A stretch of DNA of 64,000 nt from Lascolabacillus massiliensis (GCF_001282625.1 NZ_CTEJ01000002.1:436501-500500), one strand, 5' to 3'; counted from the first letter of the stretch, positions 28,442 to 37,642 are shown. The notes: generated by a model from the sequence alone, not told the origin. Numbers and translations: made by a program.

Positions 28442-29227
28442 ATGAATTATTTTACCGCTGCTGAAGCTGCTAATCTTTTCAGAGTGAGTGCTCTGGATAA
28501 ATCTAAAAAGTCTTTTACGAAGTTTGCACTAATGGCCATTTTGGGTGGTGCTTTTATTGCATTGGGAGGTTTGCTCACTGTGATGGTTGCAGGTGGTATG
28601 CCGGGTGTGGCATTGGATAACCCAGGAATAGTGAAGTTTGTGGCGGGTGCTTTGTTCCCTGTTGGACTGATCATGGTGTCGATAACTGGGGCTGACCTGT
28701 TTACCAGTGATTGTGCCTCTTTTACTTTCCCTGTACTTCACAAAGAGATTGATTTTGGCAAAGCAGCATTGTTTCTTCTGATTTCTTACCTGTTTAATTT
28801 CGTAGGTGCTCAGTTTATTGCGTATGTTTTGTCGGCCAACGTGGGTATGCTTGACGCGGATCCGTGGCGTACGTATCTGTTTGAACTGTCGAATGTTAAA
28901 GTTAACCAGGATTTCATGACGGTCTTCTGGAAGGGCGTGGGTGCTAACTGGCTGGTGTGTCTTGGTATGTATATGGGTTATGCAGGTAAAGATATTATTG
29001 GCAGGGCTGTTGGTATATGGATTCCTGTTATGCTGTTTGTTACCTTTGGTTATGAGCACTCTATCGCCAACATGTTTTTTATTCCGGCAGCAATTTATGC
29101 GGGTGCGGATATCACCTGGGGTGCCTTCCTGATTGATAATTTACTGCCGGCCACGCTGGGTAACTTAGTGGGTGGTGTTTTGCTGGTGGGGTGTGTTTAT
29201 TGGTATTTGTTTTTGAAGGAGAAATAA
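28442..29227 (+). CDS. Formate/nitrite transporter (FNT family)
   Basis: A pentameric inner-membrane channel for small monovalent anions. Six hydrophobic helices lie in 261 residues. The family regions are visible: AILGGAFIALGGLLTVM in helix 1, GADLFTSDCASFT in the region where FNT proteins form a loop, the half-membrane VGANWLVCLGMYMGYA, and FGYEHSIANMFFIPAA with the central histidine. Because pflB and pflA lie about 10 kb downstream, formate export or uptake during fermentation is the likely role, though nitrite or hydrosulfide cannot be ruled out. The start is set by a good promoter 24 bp upstream. Confidence 0.93.
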   Translation: MNYFTAAEAANLFRVSALDKSKKSFTKFALMAILGGAFIALGGLLTVMVAGGMPGVALDNPGIVKFVAGALFPVGLIMVSITGADLFTSDCASFTFPVLHKEIDFGKAALFLLISYLFNFVGAQFIAYVLSANVGMLDADPWRTYLFELSNVKVNQDFMTVFWKGVGANWLVCLGMYMGYAGKDIIGRAVGIWIPVMLFVTFGYEHSIANMFFIPAAIYAGADITWGAFLIDNLLPATLGNLVGGVLLVGCVYWYLFLKEK

Positions 29228-29250
29228 TGCGGAGGTATTCATCACTCATT

Positions 29251-29352
29251 ATTTTCGAGTATAAAAGAAAATTACTATATTTGAGCCAATATTTTCGAGT
29301 GTAAAAGAATATTTACACCTTTGCATTAAAATATTCGAGTATGGAAGAAAAT
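29251..29352 (+). repeat. Three 22-bp imperfect palindromes at exact 40-bp spacing before the DUF4143 ATPase
   Basis: Copies start at 29251, 29291 and 29331. Each has a left arm ATTTTC (ATATTC in copy 3), the core GAGTATAAAA (GAGTGTAAAA and GAGTATGGAA in copies 2 and 3) and a right arm GAAAAT (GAATAT in copy 2). The third copy contains the ATPase start codon. A TATATTTG -7-like box (29276-29283) lies between copies 1 and 2, and CACCTTTGC (29316-29324) between copies 2 and 3. The layout suggests an operator array or duplications of the gene start. Confidence 0.8.
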
Positions 29353-30612
29353 TTTGAGGCTCTGAAAAAATACAACTTTTGGGATAATAATTATCCGGAA
29401 CTTGGTTTTCCACGTGATTTATATACTAATAAGATTTATGAATCAACTGGCAATAGGTTGATTAAAGTATTAGTTGGCCAGCGTCGCGTTGGAAAAAGCT
29501 ACATCCTGCGCCAGATAATCTATCGTTTGATTGAAGGTGGCGTAAATAATAGAAACATAATTTATATCAACAAGGAATTTGCTGATTTCGACTTTATCAA
29601 AGATTATAAAGATCTGGATATGCTGATAAAAGTATATCGTGAAGAGCTAAATCCTGAGGGTAAAGTGTGGTTGTTTATTGATGAGATTCAGAATGTGGAA
29701 GGATGGGAGCATCTAATAAATTCTTATTCACAGGATTTTGTAGATAGTTATGAAGTGTTTATAAGTGGATCAAACTCCAAGATGCTGTCGGGTGAACTGG
29801 CTACTCTTTTATCCGGTCGTTATATTGAATTTCAGATATTCCCTTTTAGTTTTAATGAATATATAGGGATCACTAAGAAGGAAAATTCCAAACAAAGCTA
29901 TATTAATTATATGGAAAGCGGTGGATTGCCTGAGCTTTTCATGTTGCCAAATGAAGAAACTAAACGCAACTATATTTCTGCTGTAAAAGATACCGTATTA
30001 TTGCGTGATATAATTCAGAGGCATAATATTAAGGATGCTAAACTACTGGAGGACATATTTGTATATCTAGTAAACAATGCTTCAAATCTGGTTTCTATAA
30101 CTAATATAGTAAACTACTTTAAGGGTAAAGGACGTAATACAACATATGATACTGTTTCTAACTATATAGGTTATTTAGAAGATTCTTTTATCATACACAG
30201 GGTTGAGCGTTATGATATTCGTGGAAAGGAGATTTTATCGGGAAATAACAAATACTATATTAATGATCTGTCTTTCAAAAACTATCTTTATCAGGGATTC
30301 GGCTATGGTGTGGGCTATAAGCTGGAAAATCTGATTTATCTGGAACTTAGAAGGTCTGGTTATGAAGTATATGTTGGTACTTTCAGAGATAGAGAGATTG
30401 ATTTTGTCGCAAAAAAAGAGGACAGAGTGGTATATATACAAAGTTCTTATATTCTGACTGATGAGCAGACTATCCAAAGGGAATACTCGCCTTTGGAGTC
30501 GGTAGAAGATAATTATGAAAAATTTGTTGTTTCTCTTGATGATATAGCTTTTCCTTCAAATAAAGGTATCCGACACATTCAGGCTTGGAATTTCAGTAAT
30601 ATAATACAATAA
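29341..30612 (+). CDS. AAA ATPase with C-terminal DUF4143
   Basis: A 423-residue protein of the AAA_14/DUF4143 class, common in Bacteroidota and often in many copies per genome. The N-terminal P-loop is VLVGQRRVGKSYILRQI (about 43-60) and the Walker B strand is VWLFIDEIQNVEGWE. FISGSNSKMLSGELATLLSGR is the family's sensor region. The C-terminal DUF4143 part includes YYINDLSFKNYLYQGFG and a nuclease-like segment YLELRRSGYEVYVG...REIDFVAKK, which has the E-x-D pattern of PD-(D/E)xK folds. The biological role is unknown. Its start codon lies inside the third palindrome of the upstream array, so self-regulation is possible. It converges with the Wzz gene on a shared terminator. Confidence 0.9.
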   Translation: MEENFEALKKYNFWDNNYPELGFPRDLYTNKIYESTGNRLIKVLVGQRRVGKSYILRQIIYRLIEGGVNNRNIIYINKEFADFDFIKDYKDLDMLIKVYREELNPEGKVWLFIDEIQNVEGWEHLINSYSQDFVDSYEVFISGSNSKMLSGELATLLSGRYIEFQIFPFSFNEYIGITKKENSKQSYINYMESGGLPELFMLPNEETKRNYISAVKDTVLLRDIIQRHNIKDAKLLEDIFVYLVNNASNLVSITNIVNYFKGKGRNTTYDTVSNYIGYLEDSFIIHRVERYDIRGKEILSGNNKYYINDLSFKNYLYQGFGYGVGYKLENLIYLELRRSGYEVYVGTFRDREIDFVAKKEDRVVYIQSSYILTDEQTIQREYSPLESVEDNYEKFVVSLDDIAFPSNKGIRHIQAWNFSNIIQ

Positions 30613-30705
30613 CTTGGATAAACAGCTAAATTTTATATTGGTTGACAGTATCTGAAAACAGGTTATTGTGTGCTGTGTTATTGTGTGGTGATGAATTTTG
30701 ATTTG

Positions 30706-30742
30706 AAAAAGGAAGAAGTACGAGTGGGTACTCCTCCCTTTT
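30706..30742 (-). terminator. Bidirectional terminator between the ATPase and Wzz genes
   Basis: Eleven-base arms at 30711-30721 and 30728-30738 pair with two wobbles around a six-base loop. On the - strand the stem is followed by TTTTTC; on the + strand by TTTT. It can end both converging transcripts. Confidence 0.75.
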
Positions 30743-30744
30743 GA

Positions 30745-31878
30745 TTATTCTGTAATCTCTTCTTTTATTGCTTTAAATATTGGCGATATAAACACCCATC
30801 CAACGGAAATTACTACTCCCAGTAATAGGAAACCTACGATGATTATACTTCTCCTGGGTGCACTTTTTACAAGTGGAACTACGGGTGGATTTACCAATGT
30901 TAGAATTGTTTGATTCTCTTTTACGGCAATCTTGGCCTGTTCGCGTTGTGTTGCAAGCTCACGATAGATTGTGTATGCAATGTCATACTCGTTGCGAAGG
31001 CGGGCTTCCATTGAGCGCGCTGATGCTGTGGTGAGGCCCCTGTTTGCATCCTGAAATGATGTAAGTCTATCCTGAGCGTTTAGGAAATCTTCACGTGCTG
31101 TTTCGTAACTCTTTTCTATAAACTCCAGATTGTCGTTTAGCTTCTCTGATTTGAACTGTGAAACATACTCCTCGAGTGTATTATATATCTTATCTGTAAC
31201 CTCTGCTGCAACTTTTGCTTCTGGGAATGTATAGCCAATGACTACTGTTCCACTTTTTGAGTTTGGGTTTATATCTATTGCTTTCTGAATAGCATTATAT
31301 ACTCTTCTTTCAGTTGATGAAAGATTAAACACGTTGGTTGAATCAACCACCGGAGAAGTTTCTACTATTGCGGATTGATTTCCTCCCCTGATTGCACTTA
31401 TAATAACACCGGGGAGGCCGATTGTATATTTTTTTATTGCACCTAAAAGGTTGAACTCTCTGTATTGTTTATCAGCATAGTAATCGTAAAGGGTGATGGG
31501 CTGACCATTGGATTTCTTTACTATCACCTCTGTTTTCATTATCTCACGAGTGAACGGTACGCTCTTTATGATCTCGGGATAGATATTAGGTGAAAGGGTG
31601 CCTTCTGTCATCATTGCTGTTCCAAGATTTACACCCATAATTGCTGCTACACTACCCAGACTGCTGCCTCCGGATCTGTTACCGGTCTGAGGAACAACCG
31701 TGCAGGTAGAAGTGTACTGGACAGGTGCAATCATTGCATAAAAGAGTCCTATCAGAAGAAATATTACAGTTGTAATGAGTATAAAACGTCGTTTTAACCA
31801 AAGTTTTTTTAGAAATCCTGTAATATCAATTTCATAAGAATTATTTACTGTAATTATAGGCTTATTTTCTTGTTCCAT
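30745..31878 (-). CDS. Wzz-type chain-length determinant / polysaccharide copolymerase
   Basis: A 377-residue inner-membrane protein with helix 1 at about 32-52 (ILITTVIFLLIGLFYAMIA), a long periplasmic alpha-helical segment with coiled-coil potential (about 245-320) and helix 2 at about 345-368. The proline-rich LVNPPVVPLVKSAPRR just before helix 2 is typical of the family. It has no kinase domain, unlike the Wzc protein at 35253. It follows the split SLBB exporter by 6 bp, so the three - strand frames form one operon. It would set polymer length or link polymerase and exporter. Confidence 0.9.
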   Translation of the reverse strand: MEQENKPIITVNNSYEIDITGFLKKLWLKRRFILITTVIFLLIGLFYAMIAPVQYTSTCTVVPQTGNRSGGSSLGSVAAIMGVNLGTAMMTEGTLSPNIYPEIIKSVPFTREIMKTEVIVKKSNGQPITLYDYYADKQYREFNLLGAIKKYTIGLPGVIISAIRGGNQSAIVETSPVVDSTNVFNLSSTERRVYNAIQKAIDINPNSKSGTVVIGYTFPEAKVAAEVTDKIYNTLEEYVSQFKSEKLNDNLEFIEKSYETAREDFLNAQDRLTSFQDANRGLTTASARSMEARLRNEYDIAYTIYRELATQREQAKIAVKENQTILTLVNPPVVPLVKSAPRRSIIIVGFLLLGVVISVGWVFISPIFKAIKEEITE

Positions 31879-31884
31879 TTCTTA

Positions 31885-32547
31885 TTATCTTACCAGATTG
31901 GAAATTAACAGTGCTATTGATGCGATTGAAGTACCAAGGCTAAGTATTCCCTGCAAACTCATTGGCTCTCTTTCGGGTCTTTCAGGTACAATTATCTCGC
32001 AACCGGGTTCTATCTTTGCCCAGCGTCCTGAAGCCACCTCTCCGTTCATATATACAACAAAAGGTTTGCTCTTCAATGCAAGACGGGAGTATCCTCCTGC
32101 CTGATCGATATAGTATCCAAGTTTTTTATGCTTCCTGTAGGTTACCAGGTTAGGATAAAGTACTCCTCCTGATATCTTAACCAGCTCATTGTATTCAGGA
32201 ATAGTTAGAACATCTCCCTCTCTGAGGATAATATCTTCCTGTCCTCCCGGGTTTTTAAGTGCTTTCTCAAGATTAATTGCAACATATTGAGTGGAGAGAT
32301 CAACAGCTTCAAGTTGCTGCTGCAGGAGTGAATCTGTATCTAACTGATCTACCTGGGCTTTTATACGGAGAGACTCTTTTACCTTCTCCTGTTCATCAGC
32401 TGTAAGTCGGCGTGATAATCGTGCTCCTTTTATATATGCATATTTCGTTAGCCCCCCTGCCCTGTTTACTAGTGATGAGAGTCGCTCATCCTTTGAAATC
32501 TTAGCATAATCACCTTCAAACAGCACTTCGCCCTCAACAGTGACCAT
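31885..32547 (-). pseudogene. C-terminal fragment of split SLBB-domain polysaccharide export protein
   Basis: This 220-codon frame carries the C-terminal SLBB repeats and a last hydrophobic segment (LSLGTSIASIALLISNLV). It begins inside a beta-strand-like MVTVEGEVLFEGDYAKISKD, has no signal peptide and continues the sequence of the 558-residue frame upstream in a different phase. The preceding out-of-start codons read AYEIQQ, matching the expected linker of the intact family. It is therefore most likely the second half of one gene, disconnected by the inverted repeat at 32505-32593. Independent expression from the internal ATG is possible but unlikely to give an exported protein. Confidence 0.8.
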
Positions 32548-32593
32548 CTGCTGAATCTCGTATGCGGCGAAGTGCTGTTTGAAGGTGATTATG
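32505..32593. repeat. 28-bp perfect inverted repeat that interrupts the SLBB exporter gene
   Basis: The arms 32505-32532 and 32566-32593 are exact reverse complements around a 33-base spacer. On the coding (-) strand the upstream arm replaces the expected linker codons and brings the stop TAA at 32591-32589. The downstream arm encodes the normal GEVLFEGDYA. The phase between the two halves is also shifted. This is the pattern of a template-switch event or of an assembly or amplification chimera. Confidence 0.92.
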
Positions 32594-34265
32594 GCTGAAG
32601 CACGAAGTCGGGATCGCTGGAGACTATCTCTCCGTCGACCAGTGTAAATGATTGCATTATACTGGATAGATCTCCAAGAGTGGTGCTTCCGGGATCTTTT
32701 ATTCTGCGGTATACATCGATTCGTGCTGTGGATGCAGCCTCTGTGATACCGCCTGCCTGAAGGATAATATCTTCAAGACGCATATTATCTGCATAGGGGT
32801 AGCTGTCGGGCTTACGAACCTCTCCTCCTATATATACCGTGAACCTGTCATCGAGTGATAGTACAGAAGGAATGTGGAGCAGGTCGTTTTTCTTTAACGT
32901 GATATCGTTGATACGTCCGCTCATAAGGTCGCTCACATTGAACGACTCAATTGAACGTGTCAGATCATCATTTTCGCGATAGAGAAGTGCACGCTGCAGG
33001 TAGGCATCGCCTGTGGTTCCCAGTGCAACCTCGAGAAGGTCTCTCACTGTAATAATCTTGTCGCCGATTGCATATCTGCCGGGACGATATACAGAACCGG
33101 TAATCTCTACCATGTTGGCGTACTCATCGAGGATATTGTTCACCTCTACCCTGTCGCCATCTTTAATCTGAAAGGTGGAGTATTCGGGCTGACTGAGGGT
33201 ATATGCTTCCAGCTTTTCCTCTCCGCTTCTGATGAGTGTGAGTGCAGCTGTGTAAGCGTTACCGCTGAATCCTCCTGAATATCGGATAAGATCTTCGAGG
33301 GTTTCATCGGGTTTCATCTCATACCACATGGGGCGGCGCACTTCGCCTATTACCTGTGCCAGTGATCCGAAAGGTTCTACCATTACTATATCTCCATCCT
33401 GAAGCGTGATATCTGACATGCTGTTGCCTTTCATGAGATACTCATAGAGGTCGATCTCAGCAGCCTGACGCCCTGCCCTGAAGATGCGGATGTTGCGGAG
33501 ACTACCAATATTGGTTGTTCCTCCTGCTGCATACATGGCGTGGAATGCTGATGAGAAGGAGCTTAGGGTGTATGTACCGGGGGTTCTGACCTCTCCCATA
33601 ACATTCACTTTTATGGTTCTTACATTTCCTACTGATATAGCCAGGAAGGTGTGCGGCTCAGATGAATCTAAGTCGGAATATATTGTTGAAAATTGTGTGC
33701 GGATGCGACTTTCGGCCTGTTTGACATTCATGCCGCTAAGTTGTATTCTGCCGATACCCGGAACCGTGATATGTCCGTCCGGTGCTATTGTATATTGTAC
33801 ATTAAGCTCTGAATCTCCCCATACATCTATTATTAACTGATCTCCCGCACCCAGTATATAGTTTGCAGGGGTTGGCATATTCATGTTTGGTGCAAAGGTG
33901 AGATTTTGTGACTGAAACAGTTCGCGTCCATACACTCTATCCTGCTGGGCAGTGGTATCCTGAGGTATGAGGGTGTAGTCGTATGGACTTACATATTCGG
34001 CTGTCTGTCTTGTCTGTGGATCAGTGCCTTGCTGGTTGGGCTGACCTGTGCTTTGTGTTTGATTGTACTGTTCGCGTATTCGTTGTAACTGTGCTGTGGT
34101 TACCCCTTTTTTTACCATCTCAGCAGCAATCTGTTCTTGTGACATGCCTGAATTTTGATATCTTCTGAACTCATCAATTATCTGCTGATCACTCATCTGT
34201 GCAAAAAGACTGCCGGTAATAAATAGAAAGATAAGACCGGTAAGATGGTACCTTTTTAATTTCAT
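32589..34265 (-). pseudogene. N-terminal part of split SLBB/Poly_export outer-membrane polysaccharide export protein
   Basis: Signal peptide (about 1-22, ending SLFAQ), a Gln-rich helical stretch, a Poly_export domain starting near YILGAGDQLIIDVWGDSELN (about 136-155), and several SLBB domains (NVMGEVRTPGTYTL, QVIGEVRRPMWYEM, EITGSVYRPGRYAI, VYIGGEVRKPDSYPY). It stops at residue 558, right after DPDFVLQP. Family members of this type run on for roughly 250 more residues, and those are found in the next frame downstream. The stop comes from the inverted-repeat arm at 32566-32593. If real in the genome, this exporter is inactivated and the Wza-like protein at 34413 would carry export. Confidence 0.85.
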
Positions 34266-34297
34266 TCTTATTTCTTAATTAATTAAGGATTGGAGAG

Positions 34298-34328
34298 CAA
34301 ATTTAGTTGTTTTTATTATAACTCACAA
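34298..34328 (-). promoter_or_regulatory. Promoter of the SLBB-Wzz operon
   Basis: On the - strand TTG (34328-34326), 20 bp, then TAAATTTG (34305-34298) fit the Bacteroidota promoter. It is 33 bp before the SLBB start codon and faces away from the Wza promoter. Confidence 0.5.
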
Positions 34329-34355
34329 TATAACAATATGATTTTGGTTTTAATC

Positions 34356-34385
34356 TTGTTGTTTGCATTAAATGTATTAATTTTG
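34356..34385 (+). promoter_or_regulatory. Promoter of the Wza-Wzc operon
   Basis: TTG (34356-34358), 19 bp, then TAATTTTG (34378-34385) fit the TTTG-N19-TAnnTTTG pattern. Transcription would start near 34391. This supports the ATG at 34413 over the upstream TTG at 34389. Confidence 0.55.
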
Positions 34386-34412
34386 TAGTTGACTATCAAA
34401 GAACTCAGTTTC

Positions 34413-35210
34413 ATGAACAAATTGTTTTATTTAATTTCATCTATAATAATAATTTTAGGTGTAATTTCCTGTAATAGTGCCAAGAATGTGGCTTATATAC
34501 AGGGTGCCGGTGAAAATGATATGGCGGGCTATGTGCAGACCAGTCCTATGTATGATGCACGCATTTTGCCTAAGGATCTGCTGACGATTACAGTGTCGGC
34601 AACCGATCCGGAGGCCGTGAAACCTTTTAACCTTACTGTGCCGAGTTTGACTACCGGTTCAAGTACTTACTCTCAACCTGCGCTGCAGAAATATCTGGTG
34701 GATAATAACGGACAGATAAATTTCCCGGTATTGGGTATGGTTACTCTTAGCGGATTGACTAAAAGGGAAGCGGAGACGAAGATTACGGGACTGCTTCAAA
34801 AGTATCTGAAGGAGCCTCCGGTGGTGACTGTGAGTTTTGTGAATTATAAGATCTCGGTACTGGGTGAGGTGGCTCGTCCGAACACTTTTACTATTGTGAA
34901 TGAGAAGGTTAACATATTTGAAGCATTGGCCATGGCGGGTGATATGACTATCTATGGTAAGCGTGATAACGTTAAGGTTATCAGGGAGGATGCTGATGGC
35001 AACCAGAGTGTGATTGTGCTGAACCTGAATGATCCTTCTATTATTCACTCTCCATACTATTTTCTGCAGCAGAACGATGTGGTGTATGTGGAGCCTAACA
35101 AGACAAAAGCAAAGAGCTCGGAGATTGGAAGTGCTACAAGCCTTTGGATTTCAGGTACATCAATATTGATATCGCTGGCGGGACTGCTGGTTAATATCCT
35201 GAGAAAATAG
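34413..35210 (+). CDS. Wza-like polysaccharide export lipoprotein
   Basis: An outer-membrane polysaccharide export protein. From the ATG at 34413 it starts NKLFYLISSIIIILGVISCNSA, an ideal lipoprotein signal with lipobox cysteine. Starting at the TTG 24 bases earlier would spoil it and precede the likely transcription start. The Poly_export domain (YDARILPKDLLTITVSATDP and NGQINFPVLGMVTLSGLTKR) is followed by an SLBB domain (ISVLGEVARPNTFTI). A C-terminal hydrophobic helix (LWISGTSILISLAGLLVNIL) is probably the membrane-crossing part. It precedes the Wzc kinase by 42 bp, the usual order of an export pair. Confidence 0.92.
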   Translation: MNKLFYLISSIIIILGVISCNSAKNVAYIQGAGENDMAGYVQTSPMYDARILPKDLLTITVSATDPEAVKPFNLTVPSLTTGSSTYSQPALQKYLVDNNGQINFPVLGMVTLSGLTKREAETKITGLLQKYLKEPPVVTVSFVNYKISVLGEVARPNTFTIVNEKVNIFEALAMAGDMTIYGKRDNVKVIREDADGNQSVIVLNLNDPSIIHSPYYFLQQNDVVYVEPNKTKAKSSEIGSATSLWISGTSILISLAGLLVNILRK

Positions 35211-35252
35211 AAAAACTCATTCTTTATTTAATTTACTATTTATTATTCTATA

Positions 35253-37625
35253 ATGACTGATTTGTATTCCGTATCGGAACAGAATGATTTAGAAAATAGC
35301 GAATCGATCTCCCTACTGGAGATAGTTTTGAGATTTGCACGTTACTGGAAATGGTTTGTGCTGGGTATCGTACTTGCGCTTGCCGGAGTATTTTTGTATC
35401 TGAGATATACTACTCCTGTATATAATGTTTCGTCAAGTATAGTTCTAAAGGAGGCGAGGGATCAGCGTATGGAGCCATCGATAAGTGGGATGGATGGTAT
35501 TCAGCTGGGTGGACTTGGTGCTGTAGCTAATCTGGAGAATGAGATTTATATCCTGCAGAGCCGGTCGATCATAAGAAATGTAATTAATCGTCTTAATCTG
35601 CATACCTCTTATGTTGTGAGTGGAAGGATTAAGAGTAACGACCTGTATAAACGGAGTCCGGTGATTGTGAGTATGGATCAGGGGAACCTGGATAAACTGA
35701 CTCAGAATATCTCTTTCAATATGACTACAAATGAGAGTGATGGTACGATTACTATCTCGGGTCTTGAGAATGAGAAAGAGGTTGATACTGTGTTTACTAC
35801 GTTACCGGCTATAATTGATACTCCTCAGGGTCATATCAGCTTTACAAAAAGACCTGATACCGAACTGGGGCATTATGAGATGAATGTGGTTATAATGCAT
35901 CCTAATGAGGTGATCGGCCATTATAGAAAAAGGTTGTCTGTTCAGCAGGCATCGAAACAGGCTTCTGTGCTGAATCTGTCTATTAACACTCCCTATCCTG
36001 AAAAAGGTAAGGATTTCCTTAATATGCTGGTGGAGGTGTATAACAACGAAACCATTGAGGATAACAAGATGGAGGCATTTAATACTCAGGCTTTTATAAA
36101 TGAGCGTATTGCTATTATTGACAGAGAGCTGAGTGATGCTGAAAGGAGTGTGGAGGATTATAAACAGCAGGAGGGATTGAGTGATTTGCAGATCGACCTT
36201 CAGCGTAATATGCAGATGGGTAGTCAGTATGAGCAGCAGCTTGTGCAGGTGGAGACTCAGCTGAATATTGTAAACTCGCTGAGTGAGTATGTGAAAAATC
36301 CTAATAATGCGAATAAGACTATTCCTGCTAATGTGGGTATTGAAGATCCTAATCTTGCTGCTACTACTAGTGAGTATAACAGACTGGTTCTGGAGCGTGA
36401 GCGTCTGTCGCAGAGCATGACGGCTGACAACCCTGCAATGATAAGGCTTGAGGAGCAGATTGCGGGACTGAGGGAGAATATTAACTCTTCCATCAGCAGT
36501 GTGCAGCAGGGGTTGAATATTCAGCGCCGTGATGCACGTAACCAGGCTAATATATATGGTGGACGTATTGGTGTGATGCCAACTCAGGAGAGGGAGTTTA
36601 TGGAGCTTTCACGTGAACAGCAGATCAAGGCAAGTCTGTTTTTGATGCTGTTACAGAAGCGTGAGGAGAATGCTCTTGAACTGGCTGCTACGGCTAATAG
36701 TGCAAAAGTGCTGGATGAAGCTCTTACCGAAGGTCAGGTGTCTCCACGAAAGATGATTCTGCTGCTTGCTGCATTGATGCTTGGTGTGCTGATCCCTGCA
36801 GGTATTATCTATCTGAACGAGCTGCTGCAGTATAAGGTTCGCACAAGATCTGATGTGGACAGACTCAGCAAGGTTCCTGTACTTGGCGAAATACCTAAAC
36901 ATAAAGAGGAGAAGAATGTTGTGGTGGATGAGCAGGGGAATGACTCAATTGACGAAGCTTTCAGAATGGCTCGCACCAATTTGCTGCTCACTTTGGGAAC
37001 TGACAATAAAGTGGTTACAATCACTTCTACAGTTTCCGGTGAGGGTAAAACATTTGTTGCTATAAATATGGCATTGAGTACAGCATTCCTGAATAAGAAG
37101 GTGCTGCTGATAGGTCTCGATTTGAGAATTCCACGATTAAGGGAGTATTTGAAGCTGGAGACTAAGAATGGTATGACAAACTATCTGTCGGGCTTTGAGA
37201 AGAATATCGATAATCTGATTGTTCAATCGGGACTGCATCCTAACCTGTTTGTTATTGCTGCGGGACCTGTTCCGCCTAACCCTGCTGAGCTTCTTTCGCG
37301 TCCTTCTCTGGACAAAGCGATCGGCAGCTTAAGGGAGGAGTTTGATTATATATTTATCGACTCATCTCCTTCGGCTCTGGTGACTGATACTCTGGTGATG
37401 AACAGGGTGACGGATGCTACCCTATATGTATGCAGGATGGATTTCTCAAGCAAGGGAAATATCAGGTTTGCAAACAATCTGATGCAGCAGAACAAGCTGA
37501 ACAATATGTTGCTGGTGATTAATGATGTGGCTGACTTCCACCGTGGGTATGGTTATGGCTACGGGTATGGATTTGGTTATGGTTACGGCAACAAGAAAAA
37601 GAGTAAAAGAAGAAAGAAAAGCTAA
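35253..37625 (+). CDS. Wzc-like polysaccharide copolymerase with BY-kinase domain
   Basis: A 790-residue inner-membrane tyrosine kinase that controls polymer export. The Wzz domain has helix 1 at about 33-53. A coiled-coil GNVR-type region spans about 270-450, helix 2 is near 510-530, and a cytoplasmic CpsD-like kinase follows. The P-loop is TSTVSGEGKTFVAIN and Walker B is DYIFIDSSPSALVTD. The Walker A' strand reads LLIGLDLRIPRL, with Gly where the consensus has the first Asp, although the second Asp is kept. The tail is a Tyr/Gly repeat followed by a Lys/Arg-rich end, the expected autophosphorylation cluster. It ends at a strong terminator. Confidence 0.93.
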   Translation: MTDLYSVSEQNDLENSESISLLEIVLRFARYWKWFVLGIVLALAGVFLYLRYTTPVYNVSSSIVLKEARDQRMEPSISGMDGIQLGGLGAVANLENEIYILQSRSIIRNVINRLNLHTSYVVSGRIKSNDLYKRSPVIVSMDQGNLDKLTQNISFNMTTNESDGTITISGLENEKEVDTVFTTLPAIIDTPQGHISFTKRPDTELGHYEMNVVIMHPNEVIGHYRKRLSVQQASKQASVLNLSINTPYPEKGKDFLNMLVEVYNNETIEDNKMEAFNTQAFINERIAIIDRELSDAERSVEDYKQQEGLSDLQIDLQRNMQMGSQYEQQLVQVETQLNIVNSLSEYVKNPNNANKTIPANVGIEDPNLAATTSEYNRLVLERERLSQSMTADNPAMIRLEEQIAGLRENINSSISSVQQGLNIQRRDARNQANIYGGRIGVMPTQEREFMELSREQQIKASLFLMLLQKREENALELAATANSAKVLDEALTEGQVSPRKMILLLAALMLGVLIPAGIIYLNELLQYKVRTRSDVDRLSKVPVLGEIPKHKEEKNVVVDEQGNDSIDEAFRMARTNLLLTLGTDNKVVTITSTVSGEGKTFVAINMALSTAFLNKKVLLIGLDLRIPRLREYLKLETKNGMTNYLSGFEKNIDNLIVQSGLHPNLFVIAAGPVPPNPAELLSRPSLDKAIGSLREEFDYIFIDSSPSALVTDTLVMNRVTDATLYVCRMDFSSKGNIRFANNLMQQNKLNNMLLVINDVADFHRGYGYGYGYGFGYGYGNKKKSKRRKKS

Positions 37626-37642
37626 AGGTTGAATATATTTTT

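Noticed and set aside
28529-29059. A 176-codon - strand frame opposite the formate transporter
   Set aside because: Low-complexity His/Thr/Asn composition and full overlap with a clear FNT gene mark it as a shadow frame.
29251-29352. The 40-bp-spaced repeats as a CRISPR array
   Set aside because: Only three units, repeats are palindromic and diverged, the spacers are about 18 bp, and no cas gene is near.
32505-32593. The inverted repeat as an invertible promoter or phase-variation switch
   Set aside because: The spacer is only 33 bp and coding. Inverting it would not restore the reading frame, and no invertase gene lies nearby.
34389-34412. TTG at 34389 as the start of the Wza-like lipoprotein
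   Set aside because: It would lie at or before the likely transcription start and lengthen an otherwise perfect lipoprotein signal; ATG at 34413 is better.
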